In this document: one piece after another, positions 7,642 through 15,481 of the stretch
Numbering within the stretch: the first letter of the stretch is position 1
Layout of the letters: the number at the start of each line of letters is the position of its first letter
Source of the DNA: Prolixibacteraceae bacterium
GTDB lineage: Bacteria; Bacteroidota; Bacteroidia; Bacteroidales; Prolixibacteraceae
NCBI GenBank assembly: GCA_016788685.1
Contig: JAEUSS010000544.1
Span: 1 to 20,904, forward strand
Length of the DNA: 20,904 nt
Reading direction: 5' to 3'
Program-made: the position numbers and the translations under genes
The notes under the pieces: generated by a model
Told to the model about the DNA's origin: nothing
Database searches by the model: none
What the model saw: only the letters and a program-made list of their open reading frames with translations

Positions 7642-8742
7642 CTATTTACGTTCAAATCTTTTGGCCAGATTTTGTATAAAATCACCTCTGGAAGACAGCT
7701 TTTCTTCCGGGAATTCGGTGGGCTGTTTTTTTAAATAAACCAGGTCCGATTTTCCGTCAGTCAAAATCAGTTCTATCTCTGTCAGTTCAGCTTCGGAGAA
7801 TCTCCGGTTATCCAATGCAGCGACATTATCGTCCAATTGTTTAACCGAGCTGGCACCTATCAGTACTGAGGTTACGCGAGGATCTTTCAGCAGCCACACC
7901 AGCGCCATTTGCGCCAGAGTCTGACCTCTCCGGAGGGCAATCTCATTCAGCATTTTAACCTTTTCGATAGCCGGTTCAATCTGTTCCGGCTTCAGGAATC
8001 CCCACGATTTGGCCGCTCTTGAACCTTCAGGAATTCCATTCAGGTATTTGTCGGTCAACAATCCCTGGGCCAGCGGTGAAAACGGGATACAACCGATCCC
8101 TTCCTTCTCCAGAAGATCCAGCAGTCCGCCTTCGACCCAACGCTCGAACATGGAATATTTAGGCTGATGAATGAGGCAGGGAGTGCCTAACTCTTTCAAT
8201 ATCTTAGATGCCTCGGCAGCCATTGCTGCCGGGTAGTTGGATATGCCGACATACAGGGCTTTCCCTTGGCGGACAACCTGATCGAGCGCCATCATGGTTT
8301 CTTCAAGCGGAGTACCGGGGTCGGGCCGGTGCGAGTAAAAGATGTCGACATAGTCGAGTTTCATTCGCTTCAGGCTTTGGTCAAGACTCGAAATCAAATA
8401 CTTGCGGCTACCCCACTCTCCGTATGGGCCAGGCCACATCAGGTAACCTGCCTTGGTAGAAATAACCAGTTCATCGCGGTAAGGAGCCAGGTCGAGTTGC
8501 ATAATTTTGCCAAAATTTTCTTCGGCAGATCCGGGAGGCGGACCGTAATTATTTGCCAGATCAAAATGAGTAATTCCCAGGTCGAAAGCACGCCGGCACA
8601 TAGCCCTTCCATTCTCGAATACATCAACACCACCGAAATTATGCCATAGCCCCAGTGATATCGGCGGAAGCTTTAGTCCCGATTTTCCACATCGTTTATA
8701 CGAAATCTGATTATACCGGTTTGGGTTCGCTTGATATTGCAT
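7642..8742 (-). CDS. Aldo/keto reductase, YghZ/GprA-like (AKR14 group)
   Basis: A 366-residue NADPH-dependent aldo/keto reductase of the (beta/alpha)8-barrel type. The catalytic tetrad is visible as D61 and Y66 (FDLANNYG), K97 (STKAGY) and H138 (YSHRPDP). The loop NNYGPPPGSAEENFG is the hallmark of the E. coli YghZ group, which reduces L-glyceraldehyde-3-phosphate and methylglyoxal. The C-terminal cofactor segment VLIGASSVKQLDDN is intact. The protein is about 20 residues longer than YghZ because of a charged C-terminal tail. It starts the run that continues into the SDR, folB and folK, so a role in aldehyde clean-up linked to pterin chemistry (FolB releases glycolaldehyde) is possible, but this is only inference. 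Confidence 0.9.
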   Translation of the reverse strand: MQYQANPNRYNQISYKRCGKSGLKLPPISLGLWHNFGGVDVFENGRAMCRRAFDLGITHFDLANNYGPPPGSAEENFGKIMQLDLAPYRDELVISTKAGYLMWPGPYGEWGSRKYLISSLDQSLKRMKLDYVDIFYSHRPDPGTPLEETMMALDQVVRQGKALYVGISNYPAAMAAEASKILKELGTPCLIHQPKYSMFERWVEGGLLDLLEKEGIGCIPFSPLAQGLLTDKYLNGIPEGSRAAKSWGFLKPEQIEPAIEKVKMLNEIALRRGQTLAQMALVWLLKDPRVTSVLIGASSVKQLDDNVAALDNRRFSEAELTEIELILTDGKSDLVYLKKQPTEFPEEKLSSRGDFIQNLAKRFERK

Positions 8743-8879
8743 ATCCGTCAGGTTTAAGTTTTACACTTATTTACATAGAAAGAGCCAATTTAATAAAATC
8801 TATCAGTTCAGTTGTTATCGGCTAAAACATTTTTAAGACACAGTGGTTCATTCTGATGGATTTGATTGCCGTTTTGCTC

Positions 8880-8887
8880 TATATTTG
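8880..8887 (+). promoter_or_regulatory. -7 box TATATTTG ahead of the ppsR-like gene
   Basis: TATATTTG matches the Bacteroidetes -7 consensus TAnnTTTG and lies 24 bases before ATG 8912. A TTTG at 8861-8864 is a possible -33 element, but the spacing of 15 bases is shorter than usual. Confidence 0.5.
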
Positions 8888-8911
8888 TTACCGATAATAA
8901 AAGAACAGTTG

Positions 8912-9793
8912 ATGATGACCGAAATAAAGAAAGAAAAACATGTTGGACCGATTTATATTGTTTCAGGAGGAAAGGGCCTTGCGGGAAATAATATGGTTCA
9001 ATCGATGCTTATTCAATATCCGAACAACAATGTCCCGATAAATATTGTCCCGAACATCCATGAAAAGATTCAGCTGATCAAGTTGGTAGAAAAAGCAAAG
9101 CATGAGGACGGCCTGATTGCACATACGCTGGTCAATCGTGAGTTGCGGGATTTCCTGAAAGAGCTCTGCAATGAAAAGGGCGTAAGAAACATTGACTACA
9201 TGGGCGAACTGGCCGATTATCTGGACGAGAAACTTCACATTCCTTCGCTGCAGACACCCGGCCTTTACCGCGAAATTAACCAGCAGTACTTCGACCGGAT
9301 TGAGGCCATTGAATTTACCCTGAACCATGACGACGGCCTGCAACCACACCGGTTGCACAAAGCGGAGATTGTATTAATCGGCGTTTCCCGCTCGGGGAAG
9401 ACTCCTTTGAGCGTGTATCTGGCCATGTACGGATGGAAAGTTGCGAATATTCCGCTGGTGAATGGAATTCAGCCACCCAAGGAGCTGTTCGAAGTCGATC
9501 CGCAGCGGGTTTTCGGGCTTAGTATCAGTCCGGCTCAACTGATTTCGCACCGTGTAAAAAGGTTGCGCAGCCTCGGAGACACCGACAACACGAACTATGT
9601 TGACGAGCGCATGGTTTCCCAGGAGATCAGGAATGCAAATTTCATTTTTGAAAAGGGCGGATTTACTGTTGTCAATGTATCCAATAAGCCCATCGAAACC
9701 ACTGCCAATGAGATATTAAATATCATGGCCAACCGTTTTGAGTATCGTGGCAGAAGGCTAAATTCGCCTTATCCGTATGAAGCTAAAGATTAA
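8912..9793 (+). CDS. PpsR/PDRP-type regulatory kinase and pyrophosphorylase (DUF299)
   Basis: A 293-residue member of the Kinase-PPPase family (DUF299). Such proteins use ADP to phosphorylate a threonine of PEP synthase or pyruvate phosphate dikinase, switching it off, and reverse this by phosphorolysis. The P-loop is GVSRSGKTPLS (from residue 157) and is preceded by the family-defining block YFDRIEAIEFTLNHDDG (about 126-142). Further downstream, FGLSISPAQL and the RLRSLG segment also match the family. The frame extends to GTG 8843, but the extra 23 residues overlap the promoter; ATG 8912 (or the adjacent ATG 8915) is preferred. The target enzyme is not in the window; in Bacteroidota it is likely pyruvate phosphate dikinase. 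It converges on glmS with 14 bases between stops. Confidence 0.88.
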   Translation: MMTEIKKEKHVGPIYIVSGGKGLAGNNMVQSMLIQYPNNNVPINIVPNIHEKIQLIKLVEKAKHEDGLIAHTLVNRELRDFLKELCNEKGVRNIDYMGELADYLDEKLHIPSLQTPGLYREINQQYFDRIEAIEFTLNHDDGLQPHRLHKAEIVLIGVSRSGKTPLSVYLAMYGWKVANIPLVNGIQPPKELFEVDPQRVFGLSISPAQLISHRVKRLRSLGDTDNTNYVDERMVSQEIRNANFIFEKGGFTVVNVSNKPIETTANEILNIMANRFEYRGRRLNSPYPYEAKD

Positions 9794-9807
9794 TTTGGAT
9801 TCAAAGC

Positions 9808-11646
9808 TTACTCGACCGTGACTGACTTTGCCAGATTTCGTGGCTGATCTACATCGCAGCCACGCATCACCGCAATGTAATAAGCAAACAACTGCAACGG
9901 AATAACAGCAAGTAAAGGTGACACCGCCGGGTGCGACTTGGGTATTTCCAGCAAGTCGTTGACCATGTTCTTCAGCCCGTCATCGCCTTCGGTTACCACG
10001 GCAATAATGTTTCCCTTCCGGGCCTTTACTTCCTGAATGTTACTGACAATCTTTTCGTAGTATTGGTCTTTTGCTGCCACCACAATCACCGGAAGATTAT
10101 CATCAACCAAAGCAATGGCGCCGTGTTTCATTTCTCCGGCAGCAAATCCTTCAGCATGGATATACGAAATCTCTTTCAGTTTCAAAGAACCTTCCAACGC
10201 AACCGGAAACAAAAAACCTCTTCCCAGATAAAGCGCACTGAAAGCATCTTTGTATTTGGCGGCAACTTCTTTAATGTGCGGATGTTTTACCAGTATGCTT
10301 TTTACCTTTTCCGGGATTTCACTTAGTTCGGATATCAGCGTTGCATAAAATTCAGGAGAAATACGGCCTTTTTCTTTGGCAAGTTTAAGTGCAAAAAGTG
10401 TGATGACCGTAACCTGTGCTGTAAACGCCTTAGTCGAGGCCACACCGATTTCAACTCCGGCGTGTGTATAAACACCGGCATCCGTTTCGCGGGCAATGCT
10501 CGACCCTACCACGTTACAAATACCAAGAATGGTAGCCCCCTGTTCTTTGGCCATGCGCAAAGCCGCCAGGGTATCGGCAGTCTCACCACTCTGACTGATG
10601 GCAATAACTACATCATCGGAAGTTAACACCGGATTGCGGTAACGGAATTCCGATGCGTATTCCACTTCAACCGGAATACGGGCATATTCCTCAATCAGGT
10701 ACTCTCCAACCAGGGCGGCATGCCAGGATGTTCCGCACCCGATAAAGATGATTCGTTTGGCATTCATGATTTTGGGGAAAATATCCAGCAGACCACCCAG
10801 AACAATATCGGTATGGTCCGGGGTAATCCGCCCTCTAAAGGTATCTTCGATAGTCTTGGGTTGCTCGAAAATCTCTTTCAGCATAAAATGCTCAAAATCC
10901 CCTTTTTCCAGATCGCCAATGCTCATATCCACTTTCGTGATCTTGAACGCCACCGGATTGTTTTCCACTGTTTTCAGTGTCAGGCTGTCCTTGTTGATAA
11001 TGGCAACATCATGATCATTCAGGTAAATAACACTGTCGGTATAACTGATAATGGGTGTTGCATCTGAGGCAACAAAATATTCGCCTCTGCCAATTCCGAT
11101 CACCAAAGGACTTCCCTTGCGGGCCGCTATCAGCTGATTTTTTTCGTCTTTACAGATTACAACAATTCCGAAAGCGCCAACAACTTTTGAAAGCGCCAGC
11201 CGAACAGCAATCTCAGCATTGACACCTTCTGCATTTTCATAGAAATATTCGATCAGGTTAACCAGAACTTCGGTATCGGTATCCGATTGAAACGTGTATC
11301 CTTTCTTCAGAAGGTCAGATTTTAACTCAGCATAATTTTCGATAATTCCGTTATGAACCAGCACAAAGTGCCCGGCCATAGAAGTATGCGGATGTGCATT
11401 GCGGTCGTTTGGTTCTCCGTGGGTTGCCCATCGTGTATGTCCGATTCCGATGTGTCCGCTGATGTCTTCAGCAGCCACATGTTTTTCCAGATCAGCTACC
11501 CGGCCTTTGCATTTATACACTTTCAGTGAACTGTTGTATATGGCCATTCCTGCCGAATCGTAACCACGATATTCCAGACGCTGAAGCCCTTGAATCAAAA
11601 TGGGATAAACATTTTTATCGCCAATGTAACCTACAATTCCACACAT
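9808..11646 (-). CDS. glmS: Glutamine--fructose-6-phosphate aminotransferase (isomerizing)
   Basis: GlmS makes glucosamine-6-phosphate from fructose-6-phosphate and glutamine, the first committed step to UDP-GlcNAc for peptidoglycan and lipid A. The 612-residue length is standard. The N-terminal MCGIVGYIG supplies the glutaminase nucleophile Cys (residue 2), with HTRWATHG and HNGIIENY following. Two SIS sugar-isomerase domains occupy the second half: GCGTSWHA and SQSGETADT in the first, and AEGFAAGEMKHG in the second. The protein ends with the invariant DQPRNLAKSVTVE. It is the last gene after the half-GT5 gene and the DUF4270 gene, 43 bases after the latter. I see no glmS-type ribozyme upstream, as expected outside Firmicutes. 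It opposes nagA/nagB metabolically. Confidence 0.98.
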   Translation of the reverse strand: MCGIVGYIGDKNVYPILIQGLQRLEYRGYDSAGMAIYNSSLKVYKCKGRVADLEKHVAAEDISGHIGIGHTRWATHGEPNDRNAHPHTSMAGHFVLVHNGIIENYAELKSDLLKKGYTFQSDTDTEVLVNLIEYFYENAEGVNAEIAVRLALSKVVGAFGIVVICKDEKNQLIAARKGSPLVIGIGRGEYFVASDATPIISYTDSVIYLNDHDVAIINKDSLTLKTVENNPVAFKITKVDMSIGDLEKGDFEHFMLKEIFEQPKTIEDTFRGRITPDHTDIVLGGLLDIFPKIMNAKRIIFIGCGTSWHAALVGEYLIEEYARIPVEVEYASEFRYRNPVLTSDDVVIAISQSGETADTLAALRMAKEQGATILGICNVVGSSIARETDAGVYTHAGVEIGVASTKAFTAQVTVITLFALKLAKEKGRISPEFYATLISELSEIPEKVKSILVKHPHIKEVAAKYKDAFSALYLGRGFLFPVALEGSLKLKEISYIHAEGFAAGEMKHGAIALVDDNLPVIVVAAKDQYYEKIVSNIQEVKARKGNIIAVVTEGDDGLKNMVNDLLEIPKSHPAVSPLLAVIPLQLFAYYIAVMRGCDVDQPRNLAKSVTVE

Positions 11647-11689
11647 ACGCTTCTGTTTTAGAAGTTATCGATAATGGGGATGATATGTT

Positions 11690-13012
11690 CTATTTTAATT
11701 TGGAGTACGTAATCTCCAATCTGATTCCGGTTTTGCTGGTTGCTCCTTTTAATACGGTTCTGCTGAATGTTGCACTTCTGAAAGCGGTTGAAAGATAGAA
11801 TCCCAGATTCTCTTTCCCTTTCTTTTTATCTACCACTTCCTGCATGTGCTTGGCAATATTAAAACGGTAGGTTTTGTCTTTGCTGTTGTATGTCCCGCCG
11901 TAGTAGGCCGAAGAGAAAGCAACATCCGAAGGCAGGTATTCTGTTTCCTTTTTTTCTTCCTCATCATAACCAATGGCCGAGAATACCAACTGACTGGGCG
12001 GCGGATATAGTTTGACATCGGTAACCGTTGTATCAACCTGGAAAATAAGTTCTGCCTTGTTGATGGCATAATTAGTCGAATCGCTCCAGGAGCCCAGGTT
12101 TGGGATCATAATCTTAGTTCTCAGTCCCCCGGTGGTTTGTAAATAGATTAAGCTGTCCATAGTCTCGGTCTGATCGAGATTTGCGAAAAAGGGAGTTTGC
12201 GAATAATCATGGCTAAACCTGCTCACCACCGCCGAATTTGAAGTGACACTAAAATAAGTGACCAAAGTATCCTTTGCATTGTGCGAATACAATTTCATTC
12301 CCAACGGAAATGTCTTCATAATGGTTCCACCCTGATTAAGGTCACTGACTTCAACATACAAACCCTTTAAATGTTGAAGAAAGGCTTCGTTACTTGACAA
12401 GGTTAAAGAGTCAGCGGTCACTAATTTCTGAATCAGCGACGGCCCCATTTTAATGGCTAACTGCTGAATAACAGTGTCCTTTGGACTTGCCTTTGTCGAG
12501 CCGTATTTATTTGACAACGAGTCGAGTTTGAGCTTTGGGATATGGGTATATTCGGCCAATACTTCGGTCTTGGCAAGTGCTTTTAGGTCGACATCCTGAT
12601 AATATTTATTAGTGACCGACAAGTCCGAAGCAAGTTCGTATATTTTAATCTTTTGTGGAGTAATGGTATCTCCGTAGAATTCCTTGTAATTAATGTAAAA
12701 TATCATTGAATCAATGATATCGGTTTTTATTGTTTTTGGGTAGGCCCCGATACGCAGCTGACAAGCAAAATCTGCTGTTGTTTTGCCAAAAATCGGATCG
12801 TTAAATGTCCCGAGCAGGTTATGCGTTGGCTCATCGGTCCGTTGTTTTTCATCAGTAAGCGTATAAGCCCTAATGTTTGCTTTTTCGGTTACTTCCCCGA
12901 CACGAATTAAGTCGCCAACAGGTAATAAATCCTTCCCCAGATCATTGATGTCATTTGTACAACCCCAAAATGTAATTACCATCCATGCAAATCCGATTGC
13001 GAATTTGTACAT
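11690..13012 (-). CDS. DUF4270 family lipoprotein
   Basis: A 440-residue predicted outer-membrane or periplasmic lipoprotein found mainly in Bacteroidota; its function is unknown. The signal peptide is short, with hydrophobic residues leading to the lipobox TFWGC (Cys18). The following NDLGKDLLPVGD is the recognisable start of the DUF4270 domain. The rest is rich in beta-strand, Ser and Thr, with paired segments resembling structural repeats. The open frame begins at TTG 13036, but ATG 13012 gives the correct signal peptide. It sits between the short GT5 gene (55 bases upstream) and glmS (43 bases downstream). This neighbourhood recurs in Bacteroidales as I recall, hinting at an envelope or glycan role that I cannot specify. 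Confidence 0.85.
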   Translation of the reverse strand: MYKFAIGFAWMVITFWGCTNDINDLGKDLLPVGDLIRVGEVTEKANIRAYTLTDEKQRTDEPTHNLLGTFNDPIFGKTTADFACQLRIGAYPKTIKTDIIDSMIFYINYKEFYGDTITPQKIKIYELASDLSVTNKYYQDVDLKALAKTEVLAEYTHIPKLKLDSLSNKYGSTKASPKDTVIQQLAIKMGPSLIQKLVTADSLTLSSNEAFLQHLKGLYVEVSDLNQGGTIMKTFPLGMKLYSHNAKDTLVTYFSVTSNSAVVSRFSHDYSQTPFFANLDQTETMDSLIYLQTTGGLRTKIMIPNLGSWSDSTNYAINKAELIFQVDTTVTDVKLYPPPSQLVFSAIGYDEEEKKETEYLPSDVAFSSAYYGGTYNSKDKTYRFNIAKHMQEVVDKKKGKENLGFYLSTAFRSATFSRTVLKGATSKTGIRLEITYSKLK

Positions 13013-13067
13013 TGTTGTTTGTTCTTTCTTCACCAATTATATTTTTTTAATTTATTAAAACACTCAC

Positions 13068-13871
13068 TTACAATACCTTGTCGTAAAGATCATTGTAAGC
13101 ATCAATATAGGTGTGTTCAGGTTGGTAATCTAGAAATAATTTTCCGGACGATTGTATAAATTCTGTTATTTCCGGATTAATTTTGGGGCTTCCCTGAATT
13201 ACGGCATCCGAATACTGAATTGCCATCTTACTAACATTGACATAATTTGGGTCGTCAACAAGTTCAGTGTCCTCGCCTTCAATGTTATTCATCTTCAGTT
13301 TTGTCCTGAATGTGGCATCCAGCGGCTTTTTAAAGTCGTCCTGATAAACCGAATAAATAACTTTCGAATTTACAAACAAGGGCTCATCATTGTATGCCTT
13401 CTTAATGTATAGGGGTACAAGAGAAGTCAGCCACCCATGACAATGGATCAGATCCGGCGCCCACCGAAGTTTAATTACTGTTTCCAGCACGCCGCGGGCA
13501 AAGAAAATAGCCCGTTCGTCATTGTCGGCAAATTCATTTCCCTTTGAATCTTTCAGAATATGCTTTCGCTGAAAATAGTCCTCGTTATCAATAAAATAAA
13601 CCTGCATTCTTGCTGATTGAATTGATGCTACCTTAATAATCAAAGGGTGATCGGTATCATCAATAATCAAATTCATCCCTGACAATCGTATTACCTCATG
13701 CAATTGGTTACGACGTTCATTCACACTACCATATCTAGGCATAAAAGTCCGGATTTCCTTTCCTCTTTCCTGAATTCCCTGTGGAAGAAATCTGGATTTT
13801 TTCGACATTTCTGTCTCTGGAAGATAAGGGGTAATTTCTGATGAAATAAATAAGACTTTTTTCTTTTCCAT
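13068..13871 (-). CDS. Half-length glycogen/starch synthase (GT5 N-terminal domain only)
   Basis: A 267-residue protein matching only the N-terminal Rossmann half of GT5 glycogen synthases (usual length about 480). The opening KKVLFISSEITPY and later RTFMPRYG match the family start. WAPDLIHCHGWLTSLVPLY corresponds to the HAHDW region, with Gly replacing the Asp. The ADP-glucose motif KxGGL near residue 15-20 is lost: the sequence reads EMSKKSRFLPQ there. The C-terminal glycosyltransferase domain with its EPCGL-type motif is absent; the gene ends naturally at 13068 with a normal spacer before DUF4270. It is therefore probably not an active glycogen synthase. The frame reaches 13934, but ATG 13871 restores the family N-terminus and sits 16 bases or so below a good promoter. 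Confidence 0.82.
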   Translation of the reverse strand: MEKKKVLFISSEITPYLPETEMSKKSRFLPQGIQERGKEIRTFMPRYGSVNERRNQLHEVIRLSGMNLIIDDTDHPLIIKVASIQSARMQVYFIDNEDYFQRKHILKDSKGNEFADNDERAIFFARGVLETVIKLRWAPDLIHCHGWLTSLVPLYIKKAYNDEPLFVNSKVIYSVYQDDFKKPLDATFRTKLKMNNIEGEDTELVDDPNYVNVSKMAIQYSDAVIQGSPKINPEITEFIQSSGKLFLDYQPEHTYIDAYNDLYDKVL

Positions 13872-13894
13872 TATATCGCCTAAGTTTAATTGTG

Positions 13895-13924
13895 CAAAAT
13901 TAGTAAAATATCGGCAATATTCAA
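13895..13924 (-). promoter_or_regulatory. Promoter of the GT5-DUF4270-glmS operon
   Basis: On the minus strand TTG (13924-13922), 19 bases, and TAATTTTG (13902-13895) make a very good Bacteroidetes-type -33/-7 pair. Transcription would begin about 7 bases further on, leaving a short leader before ATG 13871. No comparable box was noticed in the spacers before DUF4270 or glmS, which supports one transcript for all three genes. Confidence 0.7.
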
Positions 13925-14149
13925 TTCCAGACATTTACGGAGGACTTAAAAAACCTTAAGATATGGTAACATTGTGTTAAAGATGGAGACGTTTTAAAAC
14001 CAAAAAAAAACGATTTCAAAACACTGGCATTCTGCACCTTATTTCTCCGGAACCCCTTCACAAAATTTTAACTTTAAGTTTTGATTTCGGATCCGGCAGT
14101 TATCGTGTTGAATTATTTATTTACTTTGCACGCTCATTTTCACACCAAA

Positions 14150-14998
14150 ATGCAGGTAATAAAGCATATAAATGATCTTCAGACAATACTGGACGTCAAG
14201 CGAAAAGAAGGGTTAAGTATTGGTTTTGTTCCTACCATGGGAGCACTGCACGAAGGACACCTTTCTCTGGTCAGGAATGCCGGACAGCAAACCGATTTTG
14301 TGGTTGTCAGCATTTTTGTAAACCCCACTCAGTTTAACGACAAAGGCGATCTGGAGCGCTATCCGCGCGATCTCCGGAAAGATACACAACTGCTGACACC
14401 AACCTCCTGCCAGCTTATTTTTGCCCCCGAAGTTGATGAAATCTATCCCGAACCAGATACCCGTCAGTTTAATTTCGGCCCGCTCGAGCAGGTAATGGAA
14501 GGCAAATTCAGGCCCGGCCATTTTAACGGCGTTGCACAAGTGGTAAGCCGGCTCTTTGATATTGTCTGTCCTGACAAAGCATTTTTCGGGCAAAAAGATT
14601 TTCAGCAACTGGCCATTATCAGAGAGATGGTCAGAAAACTAAAGCTCCCGGTCGATGTCATTTCCTGTCCGATTATTCGTGAAACTGACGGATTAGCAAT
14701 GAGCTCACGCAACATGCTGCTTACACCTGAACAACGGCATAACGCCGTACATATTTCGGCCACCTTGTTTGAGGCGGTAAACAAAACCGCAGAACTAAGC
14801 GTAGAAGAATTGTGCCGGTGGGTGGTTGCCCGCATCAATGAAAACGAGTACCTGAACACAGAGTACTTTGAAATTGTTAATGAAGAAAGCCTGCAGCCGG
14901 TAAGAAACTGGAAAGATGCCGGAAATAAGGTCGGCTGCATTGCAGTTCATTGCGGAAAAATTAGATTAATTGATAATGTTGTATTTAGAAATACCTAG
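14150..14998 (+). CDS. panC: Pantothenate synthetase (pantoate--beta-alanine ligase)
   Basis: PanC joins pantoate and beta-alanine with ATP to make pantothenate, the coenzyme A precursor. The 282-residue length is typical. FVPTMGALHEGHLSLV contains the HEGH nucleotide-binding motif (residues 34-37). Further landmarks are FVNPTQF, FRPGHFNGVAQVV and FFGQKDFQQL, and MSSRN corresponds to the KMSKS-like loop. The frame opens at TTG 14081, but ATG 14150 gives the family N-terminus (MQVIKHINDL). It is followed after 41 bases by panD, which supplies beta-alanine, so the two genes complete the last two steps together. It is divergent from the half-GT5 gene across a 278-base AT-rich gap. Confidence 0.97.
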   Translation: MQVIKHINDLQTILDVKRKEGLSIGFVPTMGALHEGHLSLVRNAGQQTDFVVVSIFVNPTQFNDKGDLERYPRDLRKDTQLLTPTSCQLIFAPEVDEIYPEPDTRQFNFGPLEQVMEGKFRPGHFNGVAQVVSRLFDIVCPDKAFFGQKDFQQLAIIREMVRKLKLPVDVISCPIIRETDGLAMSSRNMLLTPEQRHNAVHISATLFEAVNKTAELSVEELCRWVVARINENEYLNTEYFEIVNEESLQPVRNWKDAGNKVGCIAVHCGKIRLIDNVVFRNT

Positions 14999-15039
14999 AA
15001 AGGGCTAAAGTTTCATAATTACAAGTAAAAATCAGAAAA

Positions 15040-15390
15040 ATGATTATCGAAGTTTGCAAATCGAAAATACATAAGGTTACTGTAACCGAAGCTAATTTAC
15101 AGTACGTCGGAAGTATTACCATTGACGAGGACTTGATGGATGCCGCCAACATGATCGAGAATGAAAAGGTTCAGGTCGTAAACATCAACAACGGCGAACG
15201 CCTCGAAACATACGTGATCAGAGGTGAGCGTGGTTCAGGTATCATTTGCCTGAACGGTCCGGCTGCCCGGAAAGTGGCTGTTGGCGATGTGGTTATTATT
15301 ATTTCGTATGCCCAGCTGGATTTTGAAGAAGCAAAAACATTCAGACCCTGGTTGGTTTTCCCCGACACTGAGACGAATAAGCTGATTTAA
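15040..15390 (+). CDS. panD: Aspartate 1-decarboxylase proenzyme
   Basis: PanD decarboxylates aspartate to beta-alanine for PanC. It is made as an inactive 116-residue chain that cuts itself between Gly24 and Ser25 to give a pyruvoyl cofactor; the cleavage motif YVGSITID is present. Other family residues are visible: the N-terminal KSKIH, the [12 protein letters not shown] segment that includes the substrate-contacting Arg and Tyr, and NGPAARKV with [10 protein letters not shown]. Length and start are standard, and the gene is followed 20 bases later by a strong terminator. Confidence 0.98.
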   Translation: MIIEVCKSKIHKVTVTEANLQYVGSITIDEDLMDAANMIENEKVQVVNINNGERLETYVIRGERGSGIICLNGPAARKVAVGDVVIIISYAQLDFEEAKTFRPWLVFPDTETNKLI

Positions 15391-15409
15391 TTTAATTCAA
15401 AATGAATAA

Positions 15410-15455
15410 AAGAAAACCTCATTGCCATTACAGGCAGTGAGGTTTTCTTCTTTTT
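15410..15455. terminator. Bidirectional intrinsic terminator after panD
   Basis: A 17-bp stem (15410-15426 against 15433-15449, one G-U pair) with the six-base loop ATTACA is followed on the plus strand by CTTTTT-rich sequence. On the minus strand the run beyond the stem is also T-rich. It separates convergent panD and the glycoside-hydrolase-like gene and can serve both. Confidence 0.88.
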
Positions 15456-15481
15456 GATCCTCCCTTAATATTCTTTCTTCC

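Noticed and set aside
9808..11690. Possible glmS ribozyme upstream of glmS
   Set aside because: The spacer is only 43 bases, far too short for the ribozyme, which is also not known from this phylum.
13991..14012. Palindrome GTTTTAAAAC followed by a run of A
   Set aside because: Short AT-rich symmetry of this kind is expected by chance in such a gap; no regulator or origin context.
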